64,000 bases of DNA from Pterobdella sp. o SKG-2022 (lineage: Eukaryota; Annelida; Clitellata; Hirudinida; Piscicolidae). The notes under the pieces are model-generated. The model saw nothing but the letters and a program-made list of their open reading frames with translations, did not search any database and was not told where the DNA came from. The stretch covers positions 17,189,548 through 17,253,547 of the forward strand of contig OZ038321.1 of assembly GCA_964035795.1 (NCBI GenBank), given 5' to 3'. The translations under genes and the position numbers were made by a program. Positions 48,301-61,234 of the stretch are shown in pieces (positions within the stretch are counted from its first letter, which is position 1; every line of letters starts with the position of its first letter).

Positions 48301-51300
48301 GAGCTTGATGCCTTTCGGGCACGCCTGAAGATTTTGGGCATGTCTGAAGATTTAGCTATAAGCTTAAAAGAATTTTTAGGCACGTCTTATGCGTTTTGGA
48401 TACGTCTGGCGTGTTTGGGCAAACCCGAAGATTAAGCGGTGAGCTTGATGCCTTTCGGGCACGCCTGAAGATTTTGGGCATGTCTGAAGATTTAGCTATA
48501 AGCTTAAAAGAATTTTTAGGCACGTCTTATGCGTTTTGGATACGTCTGGCGTGTTTGGGCAAACCCGAGGATTAAGCGGTGAGCTTGATGCCTTTCGGGC
48601 ACGCCTGAAGATTTTGGGCGTGTCTGAATATTTAGCTATGAGCTTAAAAGGATTTGTGGGCACGCCTTATGAATTTTGGACACGTTTGTGGGCTTCATGA
48701 CTTTTGGGCACGCATGAAGATATTGGGCATGTCTGAAGATTTAGCTATAAGCTTAAAAGAATTTTTAGGCACGTCTTATGCGTTTTGGATACGTCTGGCG
48801 TGTTTGGGCAAGCCCGAGGATTAAGCGGTGAGCTTGATGCCTTTCGGGCACGCCTGAAGATTTTGGGCATGTCTGAAGATTTAGCTATAAGCTTAAAAGA
48901 ATTTTTAGGCACGTCTTATGCGTTTTGGATACGTCTGGCGTGTTTGGGCAAACCCGAGGATTAAGCGGTGAGCTTGATGCCTTTCGGGCACGCCTGAAGA
49001 TTTTGGGCATGTCTGAAGATTTAGCTAGAAGCTTAAAAGAATTTTTAGGCACGTCTTATGCGTTTTGGATACGTCTGGCGTGTTTGGGCAACACCCGAGG
49101 ATTAAGCGGTGAGCTTGATGCCTTTCGGGCACGCCTGAAGATTTTGGGCGTGTCTGAATATTTAGCTATGAGCTTAAAAGGATTTTTGGGCACGCCTTAT
49201 GAATTTTGGACACGTTTGTGGGCTTCATGACTTTTGGGCACGCATGAAGATATTGGGCATGTCTGAAGATTTAGCTATAAGCTTAAAAGAATTTTTAGGC
49301 ACGTCTTATGCGTTTTGGATACGTCTGGCGTGTTTGGGCAACACTCGAGGATTAAGCGGTGAGCTTGATGCCTTTCGGGCACGCCTGAAGATTTTGGGCG
49401 TGTCTGAATATTTAGCTATGAGCTTAAAAGGATTTTTGGGCACGCCTTATGAATTTTGGACACGTTTGTGGGCTTCATGACTTTTGGGCACGCATGAAGA
49501 TATTGGGCATGTCTGAAGATTTAGCTATAAGCTTAAAAGAATTTTTAGGCACGTCTTATGCGTTTTGGATACGTCTGGCGTGTTTGGGCAAGCCCGAGGA
49601 TTAAGCGGTGAGCTTGATGCCTTTCGGGCACGCCTGAAGATTTTGGGCATGTCTGAAGATTTAGCTATAAGCTTAAAAGAATTTTTAGGCACGTCTTATG
49701 CGTTTTGGATACGTCTGGCGTGTTTGGGCAAACCCGAAGATTAAGCGGTGAGCTTGATGCCTTTCGGGCACGCCTGAAGATTTTGGGCATGTCTGAAGAT
49801 TTAGCTATAAGCTTAAAAGAATTTTTAGGCACGTCTTATGCGTTTTGGATACGTCTGGCGTGTTTGGGCAACACCCGAGGATTAAGCGGTGAGCTTGATG
49901 CCTTTCGGGCACGCCTGAAGATTTTGGGCGTGTCTGAATATTTAGCTATGAGCTTAAAAGGATTTTTGGGCACGCCTTATGAATTTTGGACACGTTTGTG
50001 GGCTTCATGACTTTTGGGCACGCATGAAGATATTGGGCATGTCTGAAGATTTAGCTATAAGCTTAAAAGAATTTTTAGGCACGTCTTATGCGTTTTGGAT
50101 ACGTCTGGCGTGTTTGGGCAACACCCGAGGATTAAGCGGTGAGCTTGATGCCTTTCGGGCACGCCTGAAGATTTTGGGCGTGTCTGAATATTTAGCTATG
50201 AGCTTAAAAGGATTTTTGGGCACGCCTTATGAATTTTGGACACGTTTGTGGGCTTCATGACTTTTGGGCACGCATGAAGATATTGGGCATGTCTGAAGAT
50301 TTAGCTATAAGCTTAAAAGAATTTTTAGGCACGTCTTATGCGTTTTGGATACGTCTGGCGTGTTTGGGCAAGCCCGAGGATTAAGCGGTGAGCTTGATGC
50401 CTTTCGGGCACGCCTGAAGATTTTGGGCATGTCTGAAGATTTAGCTATAAGCTTAAAAGAATTTTTAGGCACGTCTTATGCGTTTTGGATACGTCTGGCG
50501 TGTTTGGGCAAACCCGAAGATTAAGCGGTGAGCTTGATGCCTTTCGGGCACGCCTGAAGATTTTGGGCATGTCTGAAGATTTAGCTATAAGCTTAAAAGA
50601 ATTTTTAGGCACGTCTTATGCGTTTTGGATACGTCTGGCGTGTTTGGGCAAACCCGAAGATTAAGCGGTGAGCTTGATGCCTTTCGGGCACGCCTGAAGA
50701 TTTTGGGCGTGTCTGAATATTTAGCTATGAGCTTAAAAGAATTTTTAGGCACGTCTTATGCGTTTTGGATACGTCTGGCGTGTTTGGGCAACACCCGAGG
50801 ATTAAGCGGTGAGCTTGATGCCTTTCGGGCACGCCTGAAGATTTTGGGCGTGTCTGAATATTTAGCTATGAGCTTAAAAGGATTTTTGGGCACGCTTTAT
50901 GAATTTTGGACACGTTTGTGGGCTTCATGACTTTTGGGCACGCATGAAGATATTGGGCATGTCTGAAGATTTAGCTATAAGCTTAAAAGAATTTTTAGGC
51001 ACGTCTTATGCGTTTTGGATACGTCTGGCGTGTTTGGGCAAGCCCGAGGATTAAGCGGTGAGCTTGATGCCTTTCGGGCACGCCTGAAGATTTTGGGCAT
51101 GTCTGAAGATTTAGCTATAAGCTTAAAAGAATTTTTAGGCACGTCTTATGCGTTTTGGATACGTCTGGCGTGTTTGGGCAAACCCGAAGATTAAGCGGTG
51201 AGCTTGATGCCTTTCGGGCACGCCTGAAGATTTTGGGCATGTCTGAAGATTTAGCTATAAGCTTAAAAGAATTTTTAGGCACGTCTTATGCGTTTTGGAT

Positions 51301-54300
51301 ACGTCTGGCGTGTTTGGGCAAGCCCGAGGATTAAGCGGTGAGCTTGATGCCTTTCGGGCACGCCTGAAGATTTTGGGCATGTCTGAAGATTTAGCTATAA
51401 GCTTAAAAGAATTTTTAGGCACGTCTTATGCGTTTTGGATACGTCTGGCGTGTTTGGGCAAACCCGAAGATTAAGCGGTGAGCTTGATGCCTTTCGGGCA
51501 CGCCTGAAGATTTTGGGCATGTCTGAAGATTTAGCTATAAGCTTAAAAGAATTTTTAGGCACGTCTTATGCGTTTTGGATACGTCTGGCGTGTTTGGGCA
51601 AGCCCGAGGATTAAGCGGTGAGCTTGATGCCTTTCGGGCACGCCTGAAGATTTTGGGCATGTCTGAAGATTTAGCTATAAGCTTAAAAGAATTTTTAGGC
51701 ACGTCTTATGCGTTTTGGATACGTCTGGCGTGTTTGGGCAAACCCGAAGATTAAGCGGTGAGCTTGATGCCTTTCGGGCACGCCTGAAGATTTTGGGCAT
51801 GTCTGAAGATTTAGCTATAAGCTTAAAAGAATTTTTAGGCACGTCTTATGCGTTTTGGATACGTCTGGCGTGTTTGGGCAACACCCGAGGATTAAGCGGT
51901 GAGCTTGATGCCTTTCGGGCACGCCTGAAGATTTTGGGCGTGTCTGAATATTTAGCTATGAGCTTAAAAGAATTTTTAGGCACGTCTTATGCGTTTTGGA
52001 TACGTCTGGCGTGTTTGGGCAACACCCGAGGATTAAGCGGTGAGCTTGATGCCTTTCGGGCACGCCTGAAGATTTTGGGCGTGTCTGAATATTTAGCTAT
52101 GAGCTTAAAAGGATTTTTGGGCACGCCTTATGAATTTTGGACACGTTTGTGGGCTTCATGACTTTTGGGCACGCATGAAGATATTGGGCATGTCTGAAGA
52201 TTTAGCTATAAGCTTAAAAGAATTTTTAGGCACGTCTTATGCGTTTTGGATACGTCTGGCGTGTTTGGGCAAACCCGAAGATTAAGCGGTGAGCTTGATG
52301 CCTTTCGGGCACGCCTGAAGATTTTGGGCATGTCTGAAGATTTAGCTATAAGCTTAAAAGAATTTTTAGGCACGTCTTATGCGTTTTGGATACGTCTGGC
52401 GTGTTTGGGCAACACCCGAGGATTAAGCGGTGAGCTTGATGCCTTTCGGGCACGCCTGAAGATTTTGGGCGTGTCTGAATATTTAGCTATGAGCTTAAAA
52501 GAATTTTTAGGCACGTCTTATGCGTTTTGGATACGTCTGGCGTGTTTGGGCAACACCCGAGGATTAAGCGGTGAGCTTGATGCCTTTCGGGCACGCCTGA
52601 AGATTTTGGGCGTGTCTGAATATTTAGCTATGAGCTTAAAAGGATTTTTGGGCACGCTTTATGAATTTTGGACACGTTTGTGGGCTTCATGACTTTTGGG
52701 CACGCATGAAGATATTGGGCATGTCTGAAGATTTAGCTATAAGCTTAAAAGAATTTTTAGGCACGTCTTATGCGTTTTGGATACGTCTGGCGTGTTTGGG
52801 CAAGCCCGAGGATTAAGCGGTGAGCTTGATGCCTTTCGGGCACGCCTGAAGATTTTGGGCATGTCTGAAGATTTAGCTATAAGCTTAAAAGAATTTTTAG
52901 GCACGTCTTATGCGTTTTGGATACGTCTGGCGTGTTTGGGCAAACCCGAAGATTAAGCGGTGAGCTTGATGCCTTTCGGGCACGCCTGAAGATTTTGGGC
53001 ATGTCTGAAGATTTAGCTATAAGCTTAAAAGAATTTTTAGGCACGTCTTATGCGTTTTGGATACGTCTGGCGTGTTTGGGCAACACCCGAGGATTAAGCG
53101 GTGAGCTTGATGCCTTTCGGGCACGCCTGAAGATTTTGGGCGTGTCTGAATATTTAGCTATGAGCTTAAAAGAATTTTTAGGCACGTCTTATGCGTTTTG
53201 GATACGTCTGGCGTGTTTGGGCAACACCCGAGGATTAAGCGGTGAGCTTGATGCCTTTCGGGCACGCCTGAAGATTTTGGGCGTGTCTGAATATTTAGCT
53301 ATGAGCTTAAAAGGATTTTTGGGCACGCCTTATGAATTTTGGACACGTTTGTGGGCTTCATGACTTTTGGGCACGCATGAAGATATTGGGCATGTCTGAA
53401 GATTTAGCTATAAGCTTAAAAGAATTTTTAGGCACGTCTTATGCGTTTTGGATACGTCTGGCGTGTTTGGGCAACACCCGAGGATTAAGCGGTGAGCTTA
53501 ATGCCTTTCGGGCACGCCTGAAGATTTTGGGCGTGTCTGAATATTTAGCTATGAGCTTAAAAGGATTTTTGGGCACGCCTTATGAATTTTGAACACGTTT
53601 GTGGGCTTCATGACTTTTGGGCACGCATGAAGATATTGGGCATGTCTGAAGATTTAGCTATAAGCTTAAAAGAATTTTTAGGCACGTCTTATGCGTTTTG
53701 GATACGTCTGGCGTGTTTGGGCAAGCCCGAGGATTAAGCGGTGAGCTTGATGCCTTTCGGGCACGCCTGAAGATTTTGGGCATGTCTGAAGATTTAGCTA
53801 TAAGCTTAAAAGAATTTTTAGGCACGTCTTATGCGTTTTGGATACGTCTGGCGTGTTTGGGCAAACCCGAAGATTAAGCGGTGAGCTTGATGCCTTTCGG
53901 GCACGCCTGAAGATTTTGGGCATGTCTGAAGATTTAGCTATAAGCTTAAAAGAATTTTTAGGCACGTCTTATGCGTTTTGGATACGTCTGGCGTGTTTGG
54001 GCAACACCCGAGGATTAAGCGGTGAGCTTGATGCCTTTCGGGCACGCCTGAAGATTTTGGGCGTGTCTGAATATTTAGCTATGAGCTTAAAAGAATTTTT
54101 AGGCACGTCTTATGCGTTTTGGATACGTCTGGCGTGTTTGGGCAACACCCGAGGATTAAGCGGTGAGCTTGATGCCTTTCGGGCACGCCTGAAGATTTTG
54201 GGCGTGTCTGAATATTTAGCTATGAGCTTAAAAGGATTTTTGGGCACGCCTTATGAATTTTGGACACGTTTGTGGGCTTCATGACTTTTGGGCACGCATG

Positions 54301-57300
54301 AAGATATTGGGCATGTCTGAAGATTTAGCTATAAGCTTAAAAGAATTTTTAGGCACGTCTTATGCGTTTTGGATACGTCTGGCGTGTTTGGGCAAGCCCG
54401 AGGATTAAGCGGTGAGCTTGATGCCTTTCGGGCACGCCTGAAGATTTTGGGCATGTCTGAAGATTTAGCTATAAGCTTAAAAGAATTTTTAGGCACGTCT
54501 TATGCGTTTTGGATACGTCTGGCGTGTTTGGGCAAACCCGAAGATTAAGCGGTGAGCTTGATGCCTTTCGGGCACGCCTGAAGATTTTGGGCATGTCTGA
54601 AGATTTAGCTATAAGCTTAAAAGAATTTTTAGGCACGTCTTATGCGTTTTGGATACGTCTGGCGTGTTTGGGCAACACCCGAGGATTAAGCGGTGAGCTT
54701 GATGCCTTTCGGGCACGCCTGAAGATTTTGGGCGTGTCTGAATATTTAGCTATGAGCTTAAAAGAATTTTTAGGCACGTCTTATGCGTTTTGGATACGTC
54801 TGGCGTGTTTGGGCAACACCCGAGGATTAAGCGGTGAGCTTGATGCCTTTCGGGCACGCCTGAAGATTTTGGGCGTGTCTGAATATTTAGCTATGAGCTT
54901 AAAAGGATTTTTGGGCACGCCTTATGAATTTTGGACACGTTTGTGGGCTTCATGACTTTTGGGCACGCATGAAGATATTGGGCATGTCTGAAGATTTAGC
55001 TATAAGCTTAAAAGAATTTTTAGGCACGTCTTATGCGTTTTGGATACGACTGGCGTGTTTGGGCAAGCCCGAGGATTAAGCGGTGAGCTTGATGCCTTTC
55101 GGGCACGCCTGAAGATTTTGGGCATGTCTGAAGATTTAGCTATAAGCTTAAAAGAATTTTTAGGCACGTCTTATGCGTTTTGGATACGTCTGGCGTGTTT
55201 GGGCAAACCCGAAGATTAAGCGGTGAGCTTGATGCCTTTCGGGCACGCCTGAAGATTTTGGGCATGTCTGAAGATTTAGCTATAAGCTTAAAAGAATTTT
55301 TAGGCACGTCTTATGCGTTTTGGATACGTCTGGCGTGTTTGGGCAACACCCGAGGATTAAGCGGTGAGCTTGATGCCTTTCGGGCACGCCTGAAGATTTT
55401 GGGCGTGTCTGAATATTTAGCTATGAGCTTAAAAGAATTTTTAGGCACGTCTTATGCGTTTTGGATACGTCTGGCGTGTTTGGGCAACACCCGAGGATTA
55501 AGCGGTGAGCTTGATGCCTTTCGGGCACGCCTGAAGATTTTGGGCGTGTCTGAATATTTAGCTATGAGCTTAAAAGGATTTTTGGGCACGCTTTATGAAT
55601 TTTGGACACGTTTGTGGGCTTCATGACTTTTGGGCACGCATGAAGATATTGGGCATGTCTGAAGATTTAGCTATAAGCTTAAAAGAATTTTTAGGCACGT
55701 CTTATGCGTTTTGGATACGTCTGGCGTGTTTGGGCAAGCCCGAGGATTAAGCGGTGAGCTTGATGCCTTTCGGGCACGCCTGAAGATTTTGGGCATGTCT
55801 GAAGATTTAGCTATAAGCTTAAAAGAATTTTTAGGCACGTCTTATGCGTTTTGGATACGTCTGGCGTGTTTGGGCAAACCCGAAGATTAAGCGGTGAGCT
55901 TGATGCCTTTCGGGCACGCCTGAAGATTTTGGGCATGTCTGAAGATTTAGCTATAAGCTTAAAAGAATTTTTAGGCACGTCTTATGCGTTTTGGATACGT
56001 CTGGCGTGTTTGGGCAACACCCGAGGATTAAGCGGTGAGCTTGATGCCTTTCGGGCACGCCTGAAGATTTTGGGCGTGTCTGAATATTTAGCTATGAGCT
56101 TAAAAGAATTTTTAGGCACGTCTTATGCGTTTTGGATACGTCTGGCGTGTTTGGGCAACACCCGAGGATTAAGCGGTGAGCTTGATGCCTTTCGGGCACG
56201 CCTGAAGATTTTGGGCGTGTCTGAATATTTAGCTATGAGCTTAAAAGGATTTTTGGGCACGCCTTATGAATTTTGGACACGTTTGTGGGCTTCATGACTT
56301 TTGGGCACGCATGAAGATATTGGGCATGTCTGAAGATTTAGCTATAAGCTTAAAAGAATTTTTAGGCACGTCTTATGCGTTTTGGATACGTCTGGCGTGT
56401 TTGGGCAAGCCCGAGGATTAAGCGGTGAGCTTGATGCCTTTCGGGCACGCCTGAAGATTTTGGGCATGTCTGAAGATTTAGCTATAAGCTTAAAAGAATT
56501 TTTAGGCACGTCTTATGCGTTTTGGATACGTCTGGCGTGTTTGGGCAAACCCGAAGATTAAGCGGTGAGCTTGATGCCTTTCGGGCACGCCTGAAGATTT
56601 TGGGCATGTCTGAAGATTTAGCTATAAGCTTAAAAGAATTTTTAGGCACGTCTTATGCGTTTTGGATACGTCTGGCGTGTTTGGGCAACACCCGAGGATT
56701 AAGCGGTGAGCTTGATGCCTTTCGGGCACGCCTGAAGATTTTGGGCGTGTCTGAATATTTAGCTATGAGCTTAAAAGAATTTTTAGGCACGTCTTATGCG
56801 TTTTGGATACGTCTGGCGTGTTTGGGCAACACCCGAGGATTAAGCGGTGAGCTTGATGCCTTTCGGGCACGCCTGAAGATTTTGGGCGTGTCTGAATATT
56901 TAGCTATGAGCTTAAAAGGATTTTTGGGCACGCCTTATGAATTTTGGACACGTTTGTGGGCTTCATGACTTTTGGGCACGCATGAAGATATTGGGCATGT
57001 CTGAAGATTTAGCTATAAGCTTAAAAGAATTTTTAGGCACGTCTTATGCGTTTTGGATACGTCTGGCGTGTTTGGGCAAGCCCGAGGATTAAGCGGTGAG
57101 CTTGATGCCTTTCGGGCACGCCTGAAGATTTTGGGCATGTCTGAAGATTTAGCTATAAGCTTAAAAGAATTTTTAGGCACGTCTTATGCGTTTTGGATAC
57201 GTCTGGCGTGTTTGGGCAAACCCGAAGATTAAGCGGTGAGCTTGATGCCTTTCGGGCACGCCTGAAGATTTTGGGCATGTCTGAAGATTTAGCTATAAGC

Positions 57301-59250
57301 TTAAAAGAATTTTTAGGCACGTCTTATGCGTTTTGGATACGTCTGGCGTGTTTGGGCAACACCCGAGGATTAAGCGGTGAGCTTGATGCCTTTCGGGCAC
57401 GCCTGAAGATTTTGGGCGTGTCTGAATATTTAGCTATGAGCTTAAAAGAATTTTTAGGCACGTCTTATGCGTTTTGGATACGTCTGGCGTGTTTGGGCAA
57501 CACCCGAGGATTAAGCGGTGAGCTTGATGCCTTTCGGGCACGCCTGAAGATTTTGGGCGTGTCTGAATATTTAGCTATGAGCTTAAAAGGATTTTTGGGC
57601 ACGCCTTATGAATTTTGGACACGTTTGTGGGCTTCATGACTTTTGGGCACGCATGAAGATATTGGGCATGTCTGAAGATTTAGCTATAAGCTTAAAAGAA
57701 TTTTTAGGCACGTCTTATGCGTTTTGGATACGTCTGGCGTGTTTGGGCAAGCCCGAGGATTAAGCGGTGAGCTTGATGCCTTTCGGGCACGCCTGAAGAT
57801 TTTGGGCATGTCTGAAGATTTAGCTATAAGCTTAAAAGAATTTTTAGGCACGTCTTATGCGTTTTGGATACGTCTGGCGTGTTTGGGCAAACCCGAAGAT
57901 TAAGCGGTGAGCTTGATGCCTTTCGGGCACGCCTGAAGATTTTGGGCATGTCTGAAGATTTAGCTATAAGCTTAAAAGAATTTTTAGGCACGTCTTATGC
58001 GTTTTGGATACGTCTGGCGTGTTTGGGCAACACCCGAGGATTAAGCGGTGAGCTTGATGCCTTTCGGGCACGCCTGAAGATTTTGGGCGTGTCTGAATAT
58101 TTAGCTATGAGCTTAAAAGAATTTTTAGGCACGTCTTATGCGTTTTGGATACGTCTGGCGTGTTTGGGCAACACCCGAGGATTAAGCGGTGAGCTTGATG
58201 CCTTTCGGGCACGCCTGAAGATTTTGGGCGTGTCTGAATATTTAGCTATGAGCTTAAAAGGATTTTTGGGCACGCCTTATGAATTTTGGACACGTTTGTG
58301 GGCTTCATGACTTTTGGGCACGCATGAAGATATTGGGCATGTCTGAAGATTTAGCTATAAGCTTAAAAGAATTTTTAGGCACGTCTTATGCGTTTTGGAT
58401 ACGACTGGCGTGTTTGGGCAAGCCCGAGGATTAAGCGGTGAGCTTGATGCCTTTCGGGCACGCCTGAAGATTTTGGGCATGTCTGAAGATTTAGCTATAA
58501 GCTTAAAAGAATTTTTAGGCACGTCTTATGCGTTTTGGATACGTCTGGCGTGTTTGGGCAAACCCGAAGATTAAGCGGTGAGCTTGATGCCTTTCGGGCA
58601 CGCCTGAAGATTTTGGGCATGTCTGAAGATTTAGCTATAAGCTTAAAAGAATTTTTAGGCACGTCTTATGCGTTTTGGATACGTCTGGCGTGTTTGGGCA
58701 ACACCCGAGGATTAAGCGGTGAGCTTGATGCCTTTCGGGCACGCCTGAAGATTTTGGGCGTGTCTGAATATTTAGCTATGAGCTTAAAAGAATTTTTAGG
58801 CACGTCTTATGCGTTTTGGATACGTCTGGCGTGTTTGGGCAACACCCGAGGATTAAGCGGTGAGCTTGATGCCTTTCGGGCACGCCTGAAGATTTTGGGC
58901 GTGTCTGAATATTTAGCTATGAGCTTAAAAGGATTTTTGGGCACGCTTTATGAATTTTGGACACGTTTGTGGGCTTCATGACTTTTGGGCACGCATGAAG
59001 ATATTGGGCATGTCTGAAGATTTAGCTATAAGCTTAAAAGAATTTTTAGGCACGTCTTATGCGTTTTGGATACGTCTGGCGTGTTTGGGCAACACCCGAG
59101 GATTAAGCGGTGAGCTTGATGCCTTTCGGGCACGCCTGAAGATTTTGGGCGTGTCTGAATATTTAGCTATGAGCTTAAAAGGATTTTTGGGCACGCCTTA
59201 TGAATTTTGGACACGTTTGTGGGCTTCATGACTTTTGGGCACGCATGAAG
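33330..59250. repeat. Higher-order satellite array in the histone unit
   Basis: About 26 kb of tandem DNA. The basic monomer is 140 bp (or 141 bp when GCAAACCCG is GCAACACCCG); monomer starts (AGGCACGTCT) fall at 34290, 34430, 34570 and 34710. Three 140-bp monomers plus a 250-bp segment (141 + 109, carrying TTGGACACGTTTGTGGGCTT) make a 670-bp higher-order repeat, for example 34290-34959. Each monomer contains AAGCTT and several degenerate 20-bp motifs of the type GGGCACGCCTGAAGATTTT. The array is richer in G+C and CpG than its surroundings. It grades into the H3 downstream sequence on the left and ends sharply at about 59250 on the right. Reading frames inside it lack proper ATG starts and shift with 140-bp monomers, so I treat it as non-coding. 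Confidence 0.95.
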
Positions 59251-59533
59251 AAAGAACGAAAATGTCTTCTCACTGACGATATTACGGGCTTTTTGACTGA
59301 TAGATTAAATGAAAGGCAAGAAAGTTGTGAATAAAATTTAAATTTAAAAAACTTTTAATCACTTAAAATTTTAAAGATAAACTGGAAATAAGTGATCGTG
59401 ACGACGCTACAGCCAAAAGATTTAAATAAGTTTGAATTTGAGTTATCGAAATATCTTCTTCATTACAAGCTTACTTGATGAATGCCAAATAAAGCGACAA
59501 TGATGACTTTTGAAAGGTTTTGTGTCAATTGGT
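59251..59533. other. Region between satellite and H2B 3' end
   Basis: Unique, A+T-rich sequence; no gene. It is downstream of H2B on the minus strand. Confidence 0.5.
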
Positions 59534-59549
59534 GGCTCTGAAAAGAGCC
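59534..59549 (-). promoter_or_regulatory. Histone mRNA 3' stem-loop, H2B
   Basis: On the mRNA strand it reads GGCTCTTTTCAGAGCC followed by ACCA, 55 nt past the H2B stop. Confidence 0.96.
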
Positions 59550-59604
59550 TTTTGAATGGGTTTTTTGATTTGAAAAACTACCGAGGGTACCAGCAACAAG
59601 CTAT

Positions 59605-59976
59605 TTACTTTGAGCTGGTGTACTTGGTGACGGCTTTGGTACCTTCACTGACGGCGTGTTTGGCCAACTCACCGGGCAACAAGAGCCTCACGGCAGTTTG
59701 AATTTCCCTCGATGTGATGGTTGAACGCTTGTTGTAGTGGGCCAATCTGGATGCCTCGGCTGCGATACGTTCAAAGATGTCGTTCACGAAGGAATTCATG
59801 ATGGACATGGCTTTGCCGCTGATACCAGTGTCTGGGTGTACTTGCTTAAGTACCTTGTAGATGTAAATGAAGTAGGATTCCTTTCGTCTCTTCTTACTTT
59901 TCTTGTCGGCATTACGAACGGCCTTGGCCTTACTGGCGGCCTTTTTGGCACCTTTACTAGCTGGCTTTGGTGGCAT
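59605..59976 (-). CDS. H2B: Histone H2B
   Basis: This intronless gene encodes 123 residues. A Lys/Ala-rich tail ([20 protein letters not shown]) precedes the conserved fold [20 protein letters not shown], the [16 protein letters not shown] region, and the C terminus ending AVTKYTSSK with the ubiquitinated-type lysine. Two positions differ from what I regard as usual in animals: Phe in YFIYI (often Ala or Ser) and Gly in GISGKAM (usually Ser). It partners with H2A and is divergently transcribed from the H2A gene 324 bp away. Confidence 0.98.
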   Translation of the reverse strand: MPPKPASKGAKKAASKAKAVRNADKKSKKRRKESYFIYIYKVLKQVHPDTGISGKAMSIMNSFVNDIFERIAAEASRLAHYNKRSTITSREIQTAVRLLLPGELAKHAVSEGTKAVTKYTSSK

Positions 59977-60300
59977 AGCGCGATACTAGAGAATTTTGGG
60001 AGAATGAAAAAATGGCAACCTCATACTGGCGGTTATATTTATACGACAAAATTGATCTGCACGCTTAGCGTTAGTCAAATTTGAGCTTTCAAACATACGC
60101 AACCAATCGCGAGGCCGCATAGCGTATATAGCGCACTAAAAGTGACTAAGGTAATGCGGCCAATCGGGCGTGAGCGTTCATTTTTGACTAAGTTTTGCGC
60201 TCTTTTGTACTATATAAAGAAGAGGTTAATTTTTGTTAGAAATTCTATTGTATTTTGCGTTCGACGTGCGTCGTAGATTTTTCAATTTTCATCAAGAAAT
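59977..60300. promoter_or_regulatory. Bidirectional H2B/H2A promoter
   Basis: 324 bp. H2A side: TATATAAA at 60211-60218, CCAAT at 60160-60164, and TGACTAA at 60143-60149 and 60185-60191. H2B side: a TATAAATATAA on the minus strand at 60043-60033 and TTAGTCA at 60071-60077. A second CCAAT lies at about 60107. Confidence 0.85.
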
Positions 60301-60699
60301 ATGTCCGGAAGAGGTAAAGGTGGAAAGGTGAAGGGAAAGTCAAAGACTAGATCGAGTCGTGCTGGACTTCAATTCCCCGTCGGAAGAATTCACAGGTTAC
60401 TTAGAAAGGGCAACTACGCCGAAAGAATCGGTGCCGGTGCTCCCGTCTATTTGGCCGCAGTGATGGAATACTTGGCGGCCGAAGTGCTCGAGTTGGCTGG
60501 CAACGCTGCTCGTGATAACAAGAAGACCAGAATCATCCCTCGTCATTTGCAACTCGCAATCAGAAACGACGAAGAGTTGAACAAGCTACTTTCTGGTGTA
60601 ACGATCGCGCAAGGTGGTGTTTTGCCCAACATCCAAGCGGTTCTCTTGCCCAAAAAGACCGCCACCACTGGAGGAAGTCAGGCGGTTTCCAGTCAATAA
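60301..60699 (+). CDS. H2A: Histone H2A
   Basis: This intronless gene encodes 132 residues. [20 protein letters not shown] is the arthropod/mollusc-style tail. The fold [20 protein letters not shown] and the acidic-patch region are intact. The C-terminal tail after VLLPKKT is extended and unusual: [12 protein letters not shown], with two Ser-Gln dipeptides, one at the extreme end. It resembles an H2A.X tail that lacks the final acidic and hydrophobic residues. The stem-loop at 60740-60755 marks it as replication-dependent. Confidence 0.98.
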   Translation: MSGRGKGGKVKGKSKTRSSRAGLQFPVGRIHRLLRKGNYAERIGAGAPVYLAAVMEYLAAEVLELAGNAARDNKKTRIIPRHLQLAIRNDEELNKLLSGVTIAQGGVLPNIQAVLLPKKTATTGGSQAVSSQ

Positions 60700-60739
60700 T
60701 TTGCCCTAATCGAATTGATAACCAATGCCAATAACAAAC

Positions 60740-60755
60740 GGCTCTTTTCAGAGCC
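60740..60755 (+). promoter_or_regulatory. Histone mRNA 3' stem-loop, H2A
   Basis: GGCTCTTTTCAGAGCC followed by ACCA, 40 nt after the H2A stop. Confidence 0.97.
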
Positions 60756-61120
60756 ACCAAATTTGAGGCGTTCAAATGAAATTTTGTCGTTTTATTCATC
60801 CGTTTATTCATATTGAATTCATTTGAAAGATACTTATCTCCCCAATGCCGCGTATGCCTTTAGGCCAATGCGCAATTACAATTGCTTTTTTTTGCACAAA
60901 AGTGTAAAAAAGGCCGCCTTCGCATAGGTTTAGATTTGTCGTCGGTCGCCTCAAAAATGCAGCTTATTCTAAAGCACTAATACTATCGGTTTAAATAGAA
61001 TTTAAATTAATTGGATTTGCCATATTTGTTTGCAATAATTTTGGTGCTTAGAATTAACTTTTATCTACGTTTCCATAGTAATATCAATAAAACTGTTTCT
61101 CATACTTGAAAATGATGATA
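60756..61120. other. Spacer between H2A and the second H4/H3 pair
   Basis: No H1 gene or other coding sequence seen; A+T-rich with a short G+C island near 60905-60955. Confidence 0.55.
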
Positions 61121-61234
61121 TTAATACTCATCATATTAATTTATTTATTTCACAAGACTTGTTAGTTTATTATGATACGAAGCTTTTCGCTAACAAGTCT
61201 TCTGAAATAAATAAATTAATATAATGAGTATTAA
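61121..61234. repeat. HP1-like hairpin element (copy 4)
   Basis: The palindrome TTAATACTCATCATATTAAT to AAGACTTGTTA is mirrored by TAACAAGTCTTCTGAAATAA to ATAATGAGTATTAA. The central loop holds the HP1 core GATACGAAGCTTTTCG. The outer arms differ from copies 1-3 except for TTTATTTCA. Confidence 0.7.

Noticed and set aside
33404..59231. Dozens of recurring 75-148-codon open frames (LSGELDAFRARLKILG-type peptides) in the satellite
   Set aside because: Most begin at TTG, not ATG, they are copies of the monomer translation, and 140-bp monomers shift the frame. No promoter, splice or histone-type 3' signal accompanies them.
33330..59250. CRISPR-like array
   Set aside because: This is a eukaryotic locus. 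Repeats are contiguous 140-bp monomers with no unique spacers.
33330..59250. CENP-B box in the satellite monomer
   Set aside because: CTTTCGGGCACGCC was the nearest string and does not fit the CENP-B box pattern.
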